Below, piece by piece: positions 10,987 through 21,091 of a DNA stretch of 64,000 bases; positions within the stretch are counted from its first letter, which is position 1, and the number at the start of each line of letters is the position of its first letter. The notes beneath the pieces were generated by a model. The model was not told where the DNA came from and did not search any database. It was given only the letters and a program-made list of their open reading frames with translations. Both the position numbers and the translations under genes were made by a program. Source of the DNA: Bryopsis sp. KO-2023 (lineage: Eukaryota; Chlorophyta; Ulvophyceae; Bryopsidales; Bryopsidaceae). Where the stretch lies: contig BSYQ01000012.1 of the NCBI GenBank assembly GCA_030272585.1, positions 992,001 through 1,056,000 of the forward strand, in the 5' to 3' direction.

Positions 10987-13980
10987 GTGCTATTGTTGCG
11001 TTGAAAGTATTTATTTTGACCAAGTTAAAAACAATCCAAGACACGTCTTTGCTATGGTTGTCCGGAACTTATTATAGAAGCTTATGGATAAAATTCTATT
11101 ATTCATTTGTCATCGTTAATCATTGTCTCGCCTCTTCGATTTTGCCTTCAGGAGTTGGGAAAAGAACTAGCACTTTGAAAGCATGCAAGTTTATATGTTT
11201 TGTAACCTACTCCACACGATGATCTTTTCACATCATTTTATGGAATTCTTTTCCAAGAGATGATTGCCTAATCGTAACTTAATGTCACAAAGTACACATT
11301 TAAAACGTTGGGGGTGGTTACGATCCCCAAACCTTGAAGTGGTGTCAATTCGAGTGTATCGTATTAGCATTAAGAAGCTGGACACATGCTGAGGCTGACT
11401 AAAATATAAGTCTGTGATATGTTATATATGTTATATACGTCATTGTGATGGACGTGTAGCCTGATGTTGTGGTGGCAACAAATGGCAACTGTAGAGAATT
11501 GGTTTTATACAAATTATCCACTTTTAATATCTAATAATATGAAAATAATACCAGATTAATTGTGCTTTACATTGCGGAAAGTGAAACCAAGGGTACAAGT
11601 TGTATCTACTTTAGCCTTTCTCAGATTGCGCCCACCTTGGAGTGAGACCGCCCACACTTGTGAGTTTTCTTTTTGAGTCCACTTACTTCTCATGCAAATA
11701 TAGATATCTGAACTTCATCTAATACTTCCCCTCTTGATACCCGAAATAAGCGTCTCGAAATTGCAAAACGCTACTATTTAAGATTGCAATCAAATGCAGG
11801 TACACACGCAACAATCTTTATGGTATGAGAATTATGATCCAACGAACAATTAGGGATGTCAGATTTTGGATCTCCAAGATCAAGAGAAAATAAATACTTT
11901 TTAATAAACAATTATTGTGTTGAGATCAAATCGTGAGTTGAAACACCTTCTATGCCTCTTTCGAATGAGGATAGAATATCCTTCGAGAATCGCTTTATTT
12001 TTTACAATCACCAATGCCTTGTAATGTTTTACATGGTTCTAAAGATGGTGAGCGGTCTGTGGCATTGAGCCCACAATGTTATTCGTAAAGCGTACATCAA
12101 GAAGCCTTTGGAAACCCGTCAACTCTTGAACTCACCGTAAAATTTCCACTTGACGATCCAAGTCTATCGTACGATCATGTTCGAGAACAACTTCAATACC
12201 TACGTATGTCGATCATGTGAAGAGGGAAAGGTGGTTCTCGAAAAAGAAGCTTGTGCATCAAAGAATATGAAATAATTATGATATTGTAGGCATTAGTCTC
12301 TCGCTTCCCACTCGCAAAACGAAACCAATTATGATCAAGACAACTCATCGTTCCACTCACGTTAACTCTTTCTATTGCCCAACACAATTTTCTGAAGTGT
12401 TATGAAAATCAGCCCCTGTCATACGCATTTCAGTTGAGCTCCTATCACCCAACGTGGCTCTCCATTTCTTTATTTATTATCCCTGGCCGAGTCAATTGTT
12501 AGTTTATCATTTGTCTCTTATCGTTCTCGAGCGATCATCTTCACTAGCTCTCTACAGCCGCCGGCGACTAGCCGGATCCCCCTTCCAGCTCTCTTTTCGC
12601 GATATAAGTACTTAAGGGTGTTCAACCGTTCCAAATAAGAGTCTACCCTTCCCTGAGCCAATCTTCAAGGTGCTACCAAAGCGAGTGCTCCTTAACCAGT
12701 CTTTGTAAGATTATTAGTGCAACACTGGCATCATCCCCCCCGGGTAGCCCCGTTTCATTATCCGGGTGAGCTTATTTCATCCTTTTAGTGCCGCCATTTT
12801 TTTACGGGGGAGTTGGTGTACTCTGCTCATCCCCCTTTCCCTTCGGATCTCCCTCTATCAATGAGACGAAGTCTTATATGATTCGGTCTTTTTCTTGCGC
12901 ATAACACACTTACAACAATCCGATAGTCATTGGCATGAAAATTCCAACGTAATAACGCAACACGATAAATCTCCCCGTGTATGTAAAAGTTTTTTCAGGA
13001 ATAGAAGTAAAAAGTAAAAATTGCTGAGTGCAACTCTTTTCACGAATATGTGCTAGTGCTTGTTTTAGGGGACTCCGCATTGTGGAGTCCATATATTACA
13101 AACTTTTCCAAGTTAGTTCAAAATTTGGCCGGTTGAGCAATTGGGGACATTTCCCTTCCCAAGAAAAACTAACTCTTCTTTGCACGTTAGCAATAATTAA
13201 GAGGGATACATCCGTATGAGGCAAAATGAAACAATCGTCTTCCCTAACATGGTTCAAAAACAATCTAATCCGAGGTTGATCCGAGAGATAAATCATGAGA
13301 AATCAACCAATAATTTATTTTATGCGAATCCCACCCCAAGGCTCTACATGTTCTAGGGACACCTCTTGTCCCCAAAAGATATACTTTTACTCGGCATTGG
13401 GCATGAATGTGGCGCGGTTTGACAAGGTTTTTTTTTTGTACCAAACAATTTCTCCTCTATCTAATCTTTTGCCCTTTCATGTAGCACTCCCATGAGCTGC
13501 TGTTTCGGATGGGTTGCAATCTTGGTGTTGCAGGTCATCCACTTCCATTCAGTCGTCCCTTTGTGGACGTCCAAAGCGTGCTTTGCAACTGTCTCGCTAC
13601 CCTAGCGCTATCAAGACCACCCCCAGCGCAAATCGCTTTTCTCGAATATATGTCCGATTCAGTGCCGTAGCTTTTCACTAGCTCCCACAAATCCGTAGGT
13701 ACCATTGTATCTCTTGCACAGGGAGCTTCGTAATGATTACAACTTGTAACCATCGCCGATCATCATGCATCCCCGTGACCTCGAAAAACGTTTGCAGTTG
13801 CACCATTCATTTACCAAGTGGTGTCTTTTGGTTACTTATATCAAGGGAGGAGGAGGGTATATGTGTGTATTCCCAAAATATAACCACTCTAAACCAATGT
13901 AACATTAAGTGATTTGTGAGCTGTTGTGTTGGTTGATCATGTGACATAGAGTTGTTCCGGTAGTCTCCAGCTTGTAACAC
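10987..13980. other. AT-rich stretch without recognisable genes
   Basis: About 3 kb of AT-rich DNA with only short open frames. The part from 12550 to 12900 has a TATA-like GATATAAGTACTTAAGG followed by C-rich sequence and could be an old promoter or LTR, but I found no matching partner in the window. Confidence 0.4.
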
Positions 13981-13988
13981 CTTTAAAC

Positions 13989-14231
13989 CTAGTATTTCTT
14001 AAAGGAATTAGAAATAGTTTTCCTCTTCATCGCGGCCAAATCGAAGGCTTCAGCCGCTTTCGCGGCGGAGTCAAACCCCCCAAGACATATTTGCTTTTTT
14101 CCGATATAAATGCTCGAATACGGCTTTCCCCCCTCCCGCTTGAAATAGCATACCAACGCGTACAACGCCTTCAATGCGATAGAGATATAAAGGAGACCTC
14201 GCTGTGCTTGTCGCTCGACCCACTGTCGCAA
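13989..14231 (-). CDS. Partial AP2/ERF-like DNA-binding domain
   Basis: An 80-codon minus-strand frame ends in a segment reading GKPYSSIYIGKKQICLGG then FDSAAKAAEAFDLAAMKRK. The order of a Y-I-GKK strand, LGGFDS, an alanine-rich helix with AEAFDLAA and a final N-F-like NSF matches the second half of AP2/ERF domains, which bind DNA in plant, algal and alveolate transcription factors. The first half of the domain is not recognisable. The gene may be spliced, truncated or a remnant. It lies in AT-rich repeat-filled DNA without a clear neighbour. Similarity was judged by eye only. Confidence 0.4.
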   Translation of the reverse strand: MRQWVERQAQRGLLYISIALKALYALVCYFKREGGKPYSSIYIGKKQICLGGFDSAAKAAEAFDLAAMKRKTISNSFKKY

Positions 14232-14397
14232 GAAGTATCGGGGTCTTGGGTTCGCGAGCGAGGAATTTTACCAAGGACGTCTAAGGACGTTACCGCATGG
14301 ACGGCGTTGTTAGGTACTTCGCTGGGGCTCTTTCGTGGTTTCGAGTACGGGGATGGACGTGTCCAATCCTAGAGTAACTCGCCTCGCATAGGCTAGA

Positions 14398-14667
14398 ATG
14401 GTCCAACTCTTGGACGAGGGGATAGTCGGCCCGGAGATACGAGCGGAAATTTACGAATTCGTGGATATTGCTACCGGGGAGATGCTCAGACGTGCTACAC
14501 GTCTCATGGACATGGGTGCACAAAGTCGCACCGCTGTGGCGGACTTGCGTGTGATCGTTCGTCGATGCTGTCAAGCGGATTATTATGCACTTAAGGATAC
14601 TTACATGGGAGAGAATAATCAAGAAGGGAATTCAAGGGTGACAAGGGGACACAAGACAATATTATAG
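14398..14667 (+). CDS. Small helical ORF, weak histone-fold resemblance
   Basis: An 89-residue frame starts MVQLLDEGIVGPEIRAEIYE. Residues 20 to 62 read as two alpha helices separated by a short loop (FVDIATGEMLRRATRLMDMG, then QSRTAVADLRVIVRRCC). The loop RTAV followed by a D-R/L-VI-RR helix resembles the end of histone-fold subunits such as TAFs, but the match is weak and the protein may be partial. No flanking splice sites were identified. It may also be a chance frame. Confidence 0.3.
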   Translation: MVQLLDEGIVGPEIRAEIYEFVDIATGEMLRRATRLMDMGAQSRTAVADLRVIVRRCCQADYYALKDTYMGENNQEGNSRVTRGHKTIL

Positions 14668-16243
14668 AAGAGGTGGAATTCACTCCCCAACATAAATCCA
14701 ATGAACAGGCTATAATTCAAGGGGTAGTCCCATCTCAAAGTAACCCATTTCAGATGTGTAGCGCTTGTAACAAGATGCCACTCAGCCTCAACTTCCTCAC
14801 AGGCCTAACACACAGTTTGAAAGATTACATCGTTCCAACTTGGAACTTCCAAGAAAAAGTTACAGAAACGAAAAAAGACAAAAAAGTTCCGCCTCAATCC
14901 CAACGTCCCCTATGTATGAAGTCAATCACTCCTATCAACATTGCTAATACCCGGTGTTGCCTTTTCTTTCCCACAAATATTCCATCAAATTCCTTTTTAT
15001 TCGGACACTCTCTTCTTTATTTTCAACGCATTCCACGAGATTGGCCCCTCAACAAATTGTGGGCCTTGGGACAGTTCTGGAAAAAATCAGAGTACCCCAA
15101 CATTCTAGAGAGTATCTCTGGTAAAAAATTTCCTTATTCTTGTGTTCTGGATATGCCCCTCAACAAACTATGGGCCTTGGCACTTGTTAGGAGATAGAAC
15201 TTTCTGTTATCCAAGCCCCCCCCTTTCTGAAGTAGAGCACCAAAAGAGTGCTCCCTTAATTCCGAGAGGGCTTAACCTCACAAATAGAACACCACGCCTC
15301 CCATAGTAGCTTCTTGATTCATCTGGACTCAACGCCCCTGATGCCATCCATCCATGCTTGCTTGCTTCCTTCCTTGCTTGCTTTTTTCCTTGCTTCCTTG
15401 CTTGTATTGTATCAATAGGTGTGTTATGCTATTCGATCACACTGCTTATATAGACGGAAGATACTCGAACTCTTTACGTTGCATGTATAGCGCAAACCTG
15501 TCGTCTACTACAAACGGCTTGGTCGGCGACGACTACACGGTCTGTAACTCGTCCGTGCAGAGTACGCGAGCCTGGCGCCGATTAGAAACAAGCTCGTCGT
15601 GAAAAATAACCAGAGAGCTAGAAGGAGGTGCAGGTTTGTGTCTTTTTAACTTGGATTATGTGACTTCATTTCTGTGACCAGTACCTACACTTCCGCAACT
15701 GTCAGAAGCGTGTCTAGGGGTGATGGAAGCCTGTACGGATGAGTTGTGTAAGCGTACGCGTAGACCGGTGGGTCCAATTTTTTTTAATGCGTTATGTTGT
15801 GCTTGCTTGACTTCAAGTGGCAGTGAAGTCTTCCTCTATCTAGAACTAGGACTCGAGAACTTCAAGAACTAGAAAGAGAGTGTACCAACGCCTTTCATGA
15901 ACGTTGCTAGTACACAGGTAGCAACCAACACACTTGGTGATTGGACCCTGCTACCACCGTGTGGGGACGGATGCAAATGTGTCATGACATATGACACACG
16001 TGGCGACACACAGTAACACGTCATAACATGTTACGCGTCAGCAGGAAGCGGAAGGATGTGCCCTACAGATTTATGCCTATGTTTGCTTGAGAAGACAAAT
16101 AGACAATGTAGTCGTGAGTGCTTGAAATTTCTGTTCGAACAAAAAAACATGCATGCACATGAATAGAACGAATAATGAAAACATTTCACAAAGTTAATTA
16201 AAGAAAGCTTACAGCTTTAAATATTCGTCCGAACTCGGTGGAT
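14668..16243. other. Stretch without recognisable genes
   Basis: It contains a CTTGCTTCC-type microsatellite at 15355-15405 and otherwise unremarkable DNA. Part of it may belong to the non-coding ends of the PIF transposon to its right, but I could not find terminal inverted repeats. Confidence 0.35.
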
Positions 16244-17110
16244 CTATTCCGAAAAAGTGTAGATTTTATTTTTATGCATGCATGCCATCAAAATGAGCGT
16301 CAATGTAGCGATAATATAATACATTCCTATTGATTGAAGCCCCAAGCGCACCCCTGCTTTCGAGTTCAAAAATCGAGACATATTCGAAACATTCCCAAAT
16401 CCCCATTCTACGGCAACCCTCGAAGCACTCATTATAGACTTAAATTCAGTTTTGGTTATATTCAACGTCCCTCTAAAAGGAGAAAGAATTCTTCGAGCCA
16501 GTGGATAAGCGGGGTCGTCGTAAACCACATAGTTTGGAGCGCTTTGTTGTATTTGATTCAACAGTTTACTGTGGTTGAGCATGGCACTATTATGCCTTCG
16601 CCCTGGGAATGGGTTGTACAGGTGCACCACCACACCACATAGTGCCATTACCGACTGAAACTTTATCCCATGATGCCTTTTGCACCCGCTTTTCCAAATA
16701 CCTTGATTTTGACTTGGCATTGCCATTGGACGAAGGGTGCCATCTATGAAGCCTAAAATATCACCCACAAGACACTTCCTCGAAACAAACAAGGCGTCGC
16801 GCGAAAGTCTCAAATCCGTAAGCCAAGTCCCCCTGATTCTAGGTAAATCGGTCAACAAAAATCCCCATGTTTCGTAAATGAAACACAATGTTGTGTTCAA
16901 TATTTCTGATAGGGCTCCACGGGTTCTTCCAAAATGTTCCGCGAAATCAACGAGTCTCATTTCTGTCGATAATCTAATCAACACCAAACAGAATCCTACC
17001 AATCTTGGCTAGTTGATGCGGTTTTTTGATGTCATTCGCTGAGGCAGCTGGAGCTTGTCCAACAGGATTGGGATATTGTGCCTAGCAAAGCGGAATAATT
17101 CGACACATCT
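16244..17110 (-). CDS. PIF/Harbinger transposase (DDE_Tnp_4 type), degraded
   Basis: Read on the minus strand, the N-terminal helical region begins near 17110 (FRFARHNIPILLDKLQLPQR) and contains FAEHFGRTRGALSEILN, the helix-turn-helix region typical of PIF transposases. The catalytic part has FIDGTLRPMAMPSQNQGIWK, KRHHGIKFQSVMALCGVV and YVVYDDPAYPLARRILSPF, matching the conserved D-G-T, K-H-IK-Q and D-A-YPL blocks, and a late VEWGFGNV with the third acidic residue. The frame is open from 17002 to 16244, with one in-frame stop just upstream. PIF elements normally carry a second Myb-like protein, which I do not see. Confidence 0.75.
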
Positions 17111-17284
17111 GAAACAATTGTGAAGCAAACATCAGACAAATACTTCAATATCTTTGTAATTTACGTTGTCTCGGACTGAAGAGATCACAATGATAACAAA
17201 CGGAGGGATTGTTTCTTCCAAACTCACCTCCCATTCGAGTAGGCATTTAACGTGAATATAATCTCCTTTCTCACAACCCTCGCC

Positions 17285-17473
17285 TCATTGTTTGCCTTTT
17301 TCCCTTTCCAAAAGAGCTTCCAGAACATCCCTCTCCACCTCCAAGTCGGAATCCTCCATCGCATACTGCTGGAGGAAAGGGATGCGGTTTTGCAAATACC
17401 TGTCTGGCAGTTTTTCTTTCTTGTTTTTGAGTCCATGCTTCAAGGAAAAATAAAAGGGGTTTAACTGTATCAA
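17285..17473 (-). pseudogene. Possible N-terminal exon of the PIF transposase
   Basis: A short minus-strand frame with AMEDSDLEVERDVLEALLER, a charged helical stretch of the type that starts many PIF transposases, lies 175 bp upstream of the main transposase frame in the same orientation. The tie is by position and style only. Confidence 0.3.
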
Positions 17474-17510
17474 CTTTCAGTTGTTTCATGCAGAAACTAC
17501 GCCTGCAAAC

Positions 17511-20503
17511 CTAATCTGTATTAGATATCTGGCTTCGCAGATAGAGAATCGAACTTTGCGCTTGGCACTTGTTAAAAGTGAACACCTTGTTCTCTATCTT
17601 TTTGAACTTGTCTAGGACAGTTTTCACGCATCTTTGTGTCACAACAAAGCAGACTGCTAATGAGTCAAACGCAAAAGAGCATGTCCAATCGCTACCACGA
17701 AACTTGAGTTGTCGATGGCAACGCTTTTTCATCCAGGATATATAAACCTGATTCCGAGCTTCTGGTTTTCCTGGGTCGAGCGTTTATCGTGAACCAATGT
17801 TGTCGACCTCTGGTAATTGTTCACGTAGGCGAGTACTAAAAGTGTAGCGCTTGACACCGTAACAAAAAGGAGCCAAAGAGTATTGCCTCTTTCCCACCTG
17901 AAATCCAAGGTACTCCACCGTGGATTGCCGTACTTGTGATTTTTTGTTTTCAAACGCAACCCATATTTGGCCAAGAAACCAACCATCTTTGCTAAAATCA
18001 GGTCATGATCTGTACGACTTTCAGCTCTGATAATAATGTCATCTATGTACCATCTATATCTCTCATCGTCCTTGATCAAAATTCCCTTCATTTCAGGGAT
18101 GTCTTGTAATTTTGATAAAATCCTACCTAAAACCGAGTGAAATAGATAAGCACTAGGGTGCCACCCTTGTACAAGACGACAATAGGCATATCTCTCCCCA
18201 AACATGTCAAAGCAAAAAAGTTCAGACAATTGGGGAGGTATGGGTATATTAAAAAACCCGTCCCTAATATCTAAAATACTTAGAAATTTCCAGCGCCTAG
18301 GCAAGGTGGATATCATCCTTCTCGGGGGGGGGAGGCTACACACCCATTTTTCTTGTATAAGTATTGATTCTACGACAACCAAGTGTGAATCTAGCCCCTC
18401 CCAGCTTTTTGCCCACAACCAACAGCTGACTGAAAAAACCTTTACTAGTGGACTTTAATTTTTTTTTACCCCCCCTTTTTCCAGGTCTACAAGAGTTTTT
18501 TTTACTTCCCCCTCATCTACCAAATACACCGGCTGAAAACTGGTTTCACTGGAGTACTCAATGGGTCCTTTCAGACCTGTAAAGATTTTGTTCTCATGAG
18601 GGAGAACGAGGCCACAACGCAACCACAACGCAACGAGAATAGTTCTTACACACAGCTTTGTTCGCAGCACAAAAATACCCAAACAGCCTCGCTTTCCCAT
18701 GACTAACACTCCATTCCAGACCACCATTTCAGCTAGTATGCACAAACGCGTATTCCCGACCACACACCCAGCCCGGCGTGTTCTTCAGCCACAGTCGATA
18801 AAACCAGGGCCTTGTTTCCACTGCTTTCGTAACCCAGGTTCAAAACTGAACTCGTCGAACCATCGTTATTCCAAAATTAACTCCGTCTCACGCAGATTTC
18901 TTTCACGCTTCCACTGCGACCCTTATGTTCGTAAGGGACGACAAATACAGAAAGGTCGAAAAAATTCAGAGTGCTCAAATTTATACTTTCTTGAAGGCAT
19001 GCGCACTCTCCACACATGCTCTGACACTCTATTCATCACCATACAGGGTCCTAACCATCGATGCTGGAGTTTTTTCCATTTCTTTTCCCGGCTGACATAA
19101 TCGAAAATCCAAATCAAATCGCCTTCTTTCCATCGATCGTTGGGTTGTGCTTTTGTGCGACGTCGACGATTTTGCGTTCGAAGGCGTTCACTCACTTGTG
19201 CCTATAACTCCGTATCACCATTCCACACATCCACTAGAGCTTCCCCTATAATAGAGTGCGGTGTCTCGTTATAACACGTCTCGACAAACGGGAGAAGGTT
19301 CGCCCACTCTGTATCGGGATAGTCCGTCTGTGTAACGACTCAGAATTGGACCAGTGCTACTGGCAGTTCTACCCTAAGAAGGGTCCACCCTCAAGCTATT
19401 ACTACTGCTACTGCAGCATCAGAGAACACTGCTGCAGCAGCTGCCATGATTCCTTCTGTTGCAGGCTGAATGATATTCACAGAAGATGTAGCAAGGAATG
19501 TGGATGAGCAAGTAATGACTGCTGCAGGCATCATTACGTCAAGGAGTTAATATATCAGATGTACGACTGGTTGCTGCAAGCAGAGAGAAGTGCAGCAACG
19601 AGCGGACGCACAGTCGAGTCAGCAACGCTGCAAGGGAAAGCATGACGGCTGCAAAGCAATGAAGTCATGATGGGACTCCTATAATAGTATTACTTTCCCT
19701 TGCGCGACGATGAGGAAGGTGTCGTAACACCGTTACAGACAAGCACAACAGTCTATGACTGACATCGGGAGTGCTGCGAAGATTGCAGCAGCATCGCGCT
19801 GCAAGAGATGCAGCACGTAAAAGGGATGCAGCGTCGGCGACAGAGATCACGTGATACGTCGACAAGCTGGCATCGAAAGTAGGAACTTCGTGTGAGGCGT
19901 CAGCCGTCACTGCAGCGAGAGTTAACGAAGGCACGACAAAGGCGCGACAAACCTTCTAGAAGACGCGAAGAGAGGCTGAAAGAAGACAACACGCAGTCGA
20001 CTAGGCGGAAATACAGTCAGGAATAGAGGATGCAAGGAAATAAAAGGGTTGTTGTGGTTGTTTGTATGTCTTGGTTTTGTGTAAGAAGTTCCTCAAGCAC
20101 TTAAGTCGTTCGAAAAAAGATCAGTCGTTTCAGTCTGCACCTTACGAAGTTTCATAAGGATAGTTCGATTCACTCGCTCAGTGACTCCATTACTGCGATG
20201 AAGGTAAGGCAACGAGGTCATTACTCGTATGCCTTTTTGTGCGCAGTAGTAATGCACATTGTTTCCTTTGAATCCAGGGCCGCCATCTGTAAAGCAAATC
20301 TCAGGTTTGCCGTTCTCGCTCTCCCATCGTCGAATTCCTCGCAACACAGTGTGTTGACTGGCATCATTCGTATGCAGTAGCGCCACTTTTCGGGTTAAGT
20401 GGTCCACCATCACCAAGATGTATCCTTTGACCGAGCCCATGGGAATAGGCCCAATAAAATCCATGCTCACGACTTCGTTCGGATAGGAGACATCTCGGAA
20501 CAT
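17511..20503 (-). mobile_element. Decayed LTR-type retroelement, right-to-left part (integrase and RT fragments)
   Basis: Fossil pieces of an LTR-type retroelement on the minus strand. They are an integrase core at 20093-20503 (MDFIGPIP, VMVDHLTRK, CFTDGGPGFKGN, SNGVTERVNRTI), an integrase C-terminal segment at 18923-19195 (WLGPCMVMNRVSEHVWRVR) and a reverse transcriptase segment at 17511-18418 (LDIRDGFFNIPIP, VQGWHPSAYLF, YIDDIII). The RT motifs look closer to retrovirus-like than to typical Ty3 RT. The copy is old, with many breaks and rearranged parts, and it is cut by two later insertions (about 19.3-20.05 kb and the Ty3 element at 20511). Family is uncertain. Confidence 0.65.
19330..20050. 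mobile_element. Insertion rich in TGCAGC words inside the old integrase
   Basis: This block separates two integrase pieces of the same decayed retroelement. It is filled with TGCAGCA and its complement TGCTGCA (for example ACTGCTGCAGCAGCTGCC), often in opposing orientation. I see no coding region. Composition and position suggest a non-autonomous DNA transposon with subterminal repeats. Ends and target duplication were not resolved. Confidence 0.45.
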
Positions 20504-20505
20504 TC

Positions 20506-20510
20506 GAGGG
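20506..20510. repeat. Target-site duplication GAGGG, left
   Basis: Five bases directly before the left LTR, repeated directly after the right LTR at 26584-26588. They mark insertion of the Ty3 element into the older integrase sequence. Confidence 0.9.
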
Positions 20511-20751
20511 TGTTACAAGTGATCACCGAGATGTCTAGTAAGCACTAGCTAGAGCTACAGACTAGCTACGGGCACTAGTGATAGCCTAGTCAGAGCTTAA
20601 GGTCCATAGGATCCCAATAGGAGATCCTATAGCTCAAGAACCCTGGTGCCTCGCCCTAATGACATTAGTCAAGGGTCCCATCAATGAGTGGGGGTTTGAT
20701 GGGTTAAGGAGGCTTCGAGGGAGGGTTCTGGGGGGGGAGGTTTTTGTAACA
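20511..20751 (+). repeat. Left LTR of the Ty3 element
   Basis: 241 bp, starting TGTTACAAGTGATCACCGAG and ending GGTTTTTGTAACA, so TG...CA bounded. Identical by eye to 26343-26583. Confidence 0.92.
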
Positions 20752-21091
20752 GTTGGTTTCGGAGCAGGAAGAGAGCGCGTCACGTTTTGACGCATAACTA
20801 CACTATAACAACTCGGAATTGGACGAAACAGGCGTCTAACAGTAAGCCGAGAACACGACGCTTCGTTTGAAACTTGTTTGGGGTCGTTCGGAGTTGTGAG
20901 TGAAAAGTTACAGCCCGACAAAGTTAGGGTTTGTTTTCTGAATCGTTGGGAAGCTAGTTCTGTGAGTTCGAGGAGACCCAAGAGGTCCTCGAAGGGCTAG
21001 TGAAGCGATAAAAGTTGGGTTTCAGAGTTTTGGGCAAATTTCCAGTGTTTTGCTGTGTTGGGGTTGTGTCCAAAGGAAACCAAAATAAAAA

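Noticed and set aside
13535-13753. 72-codon minus-strand frame in AT-rich DNA
   Set aside because: It looks protein-like in composition, but I find no domain, partner exon or repeat of it.
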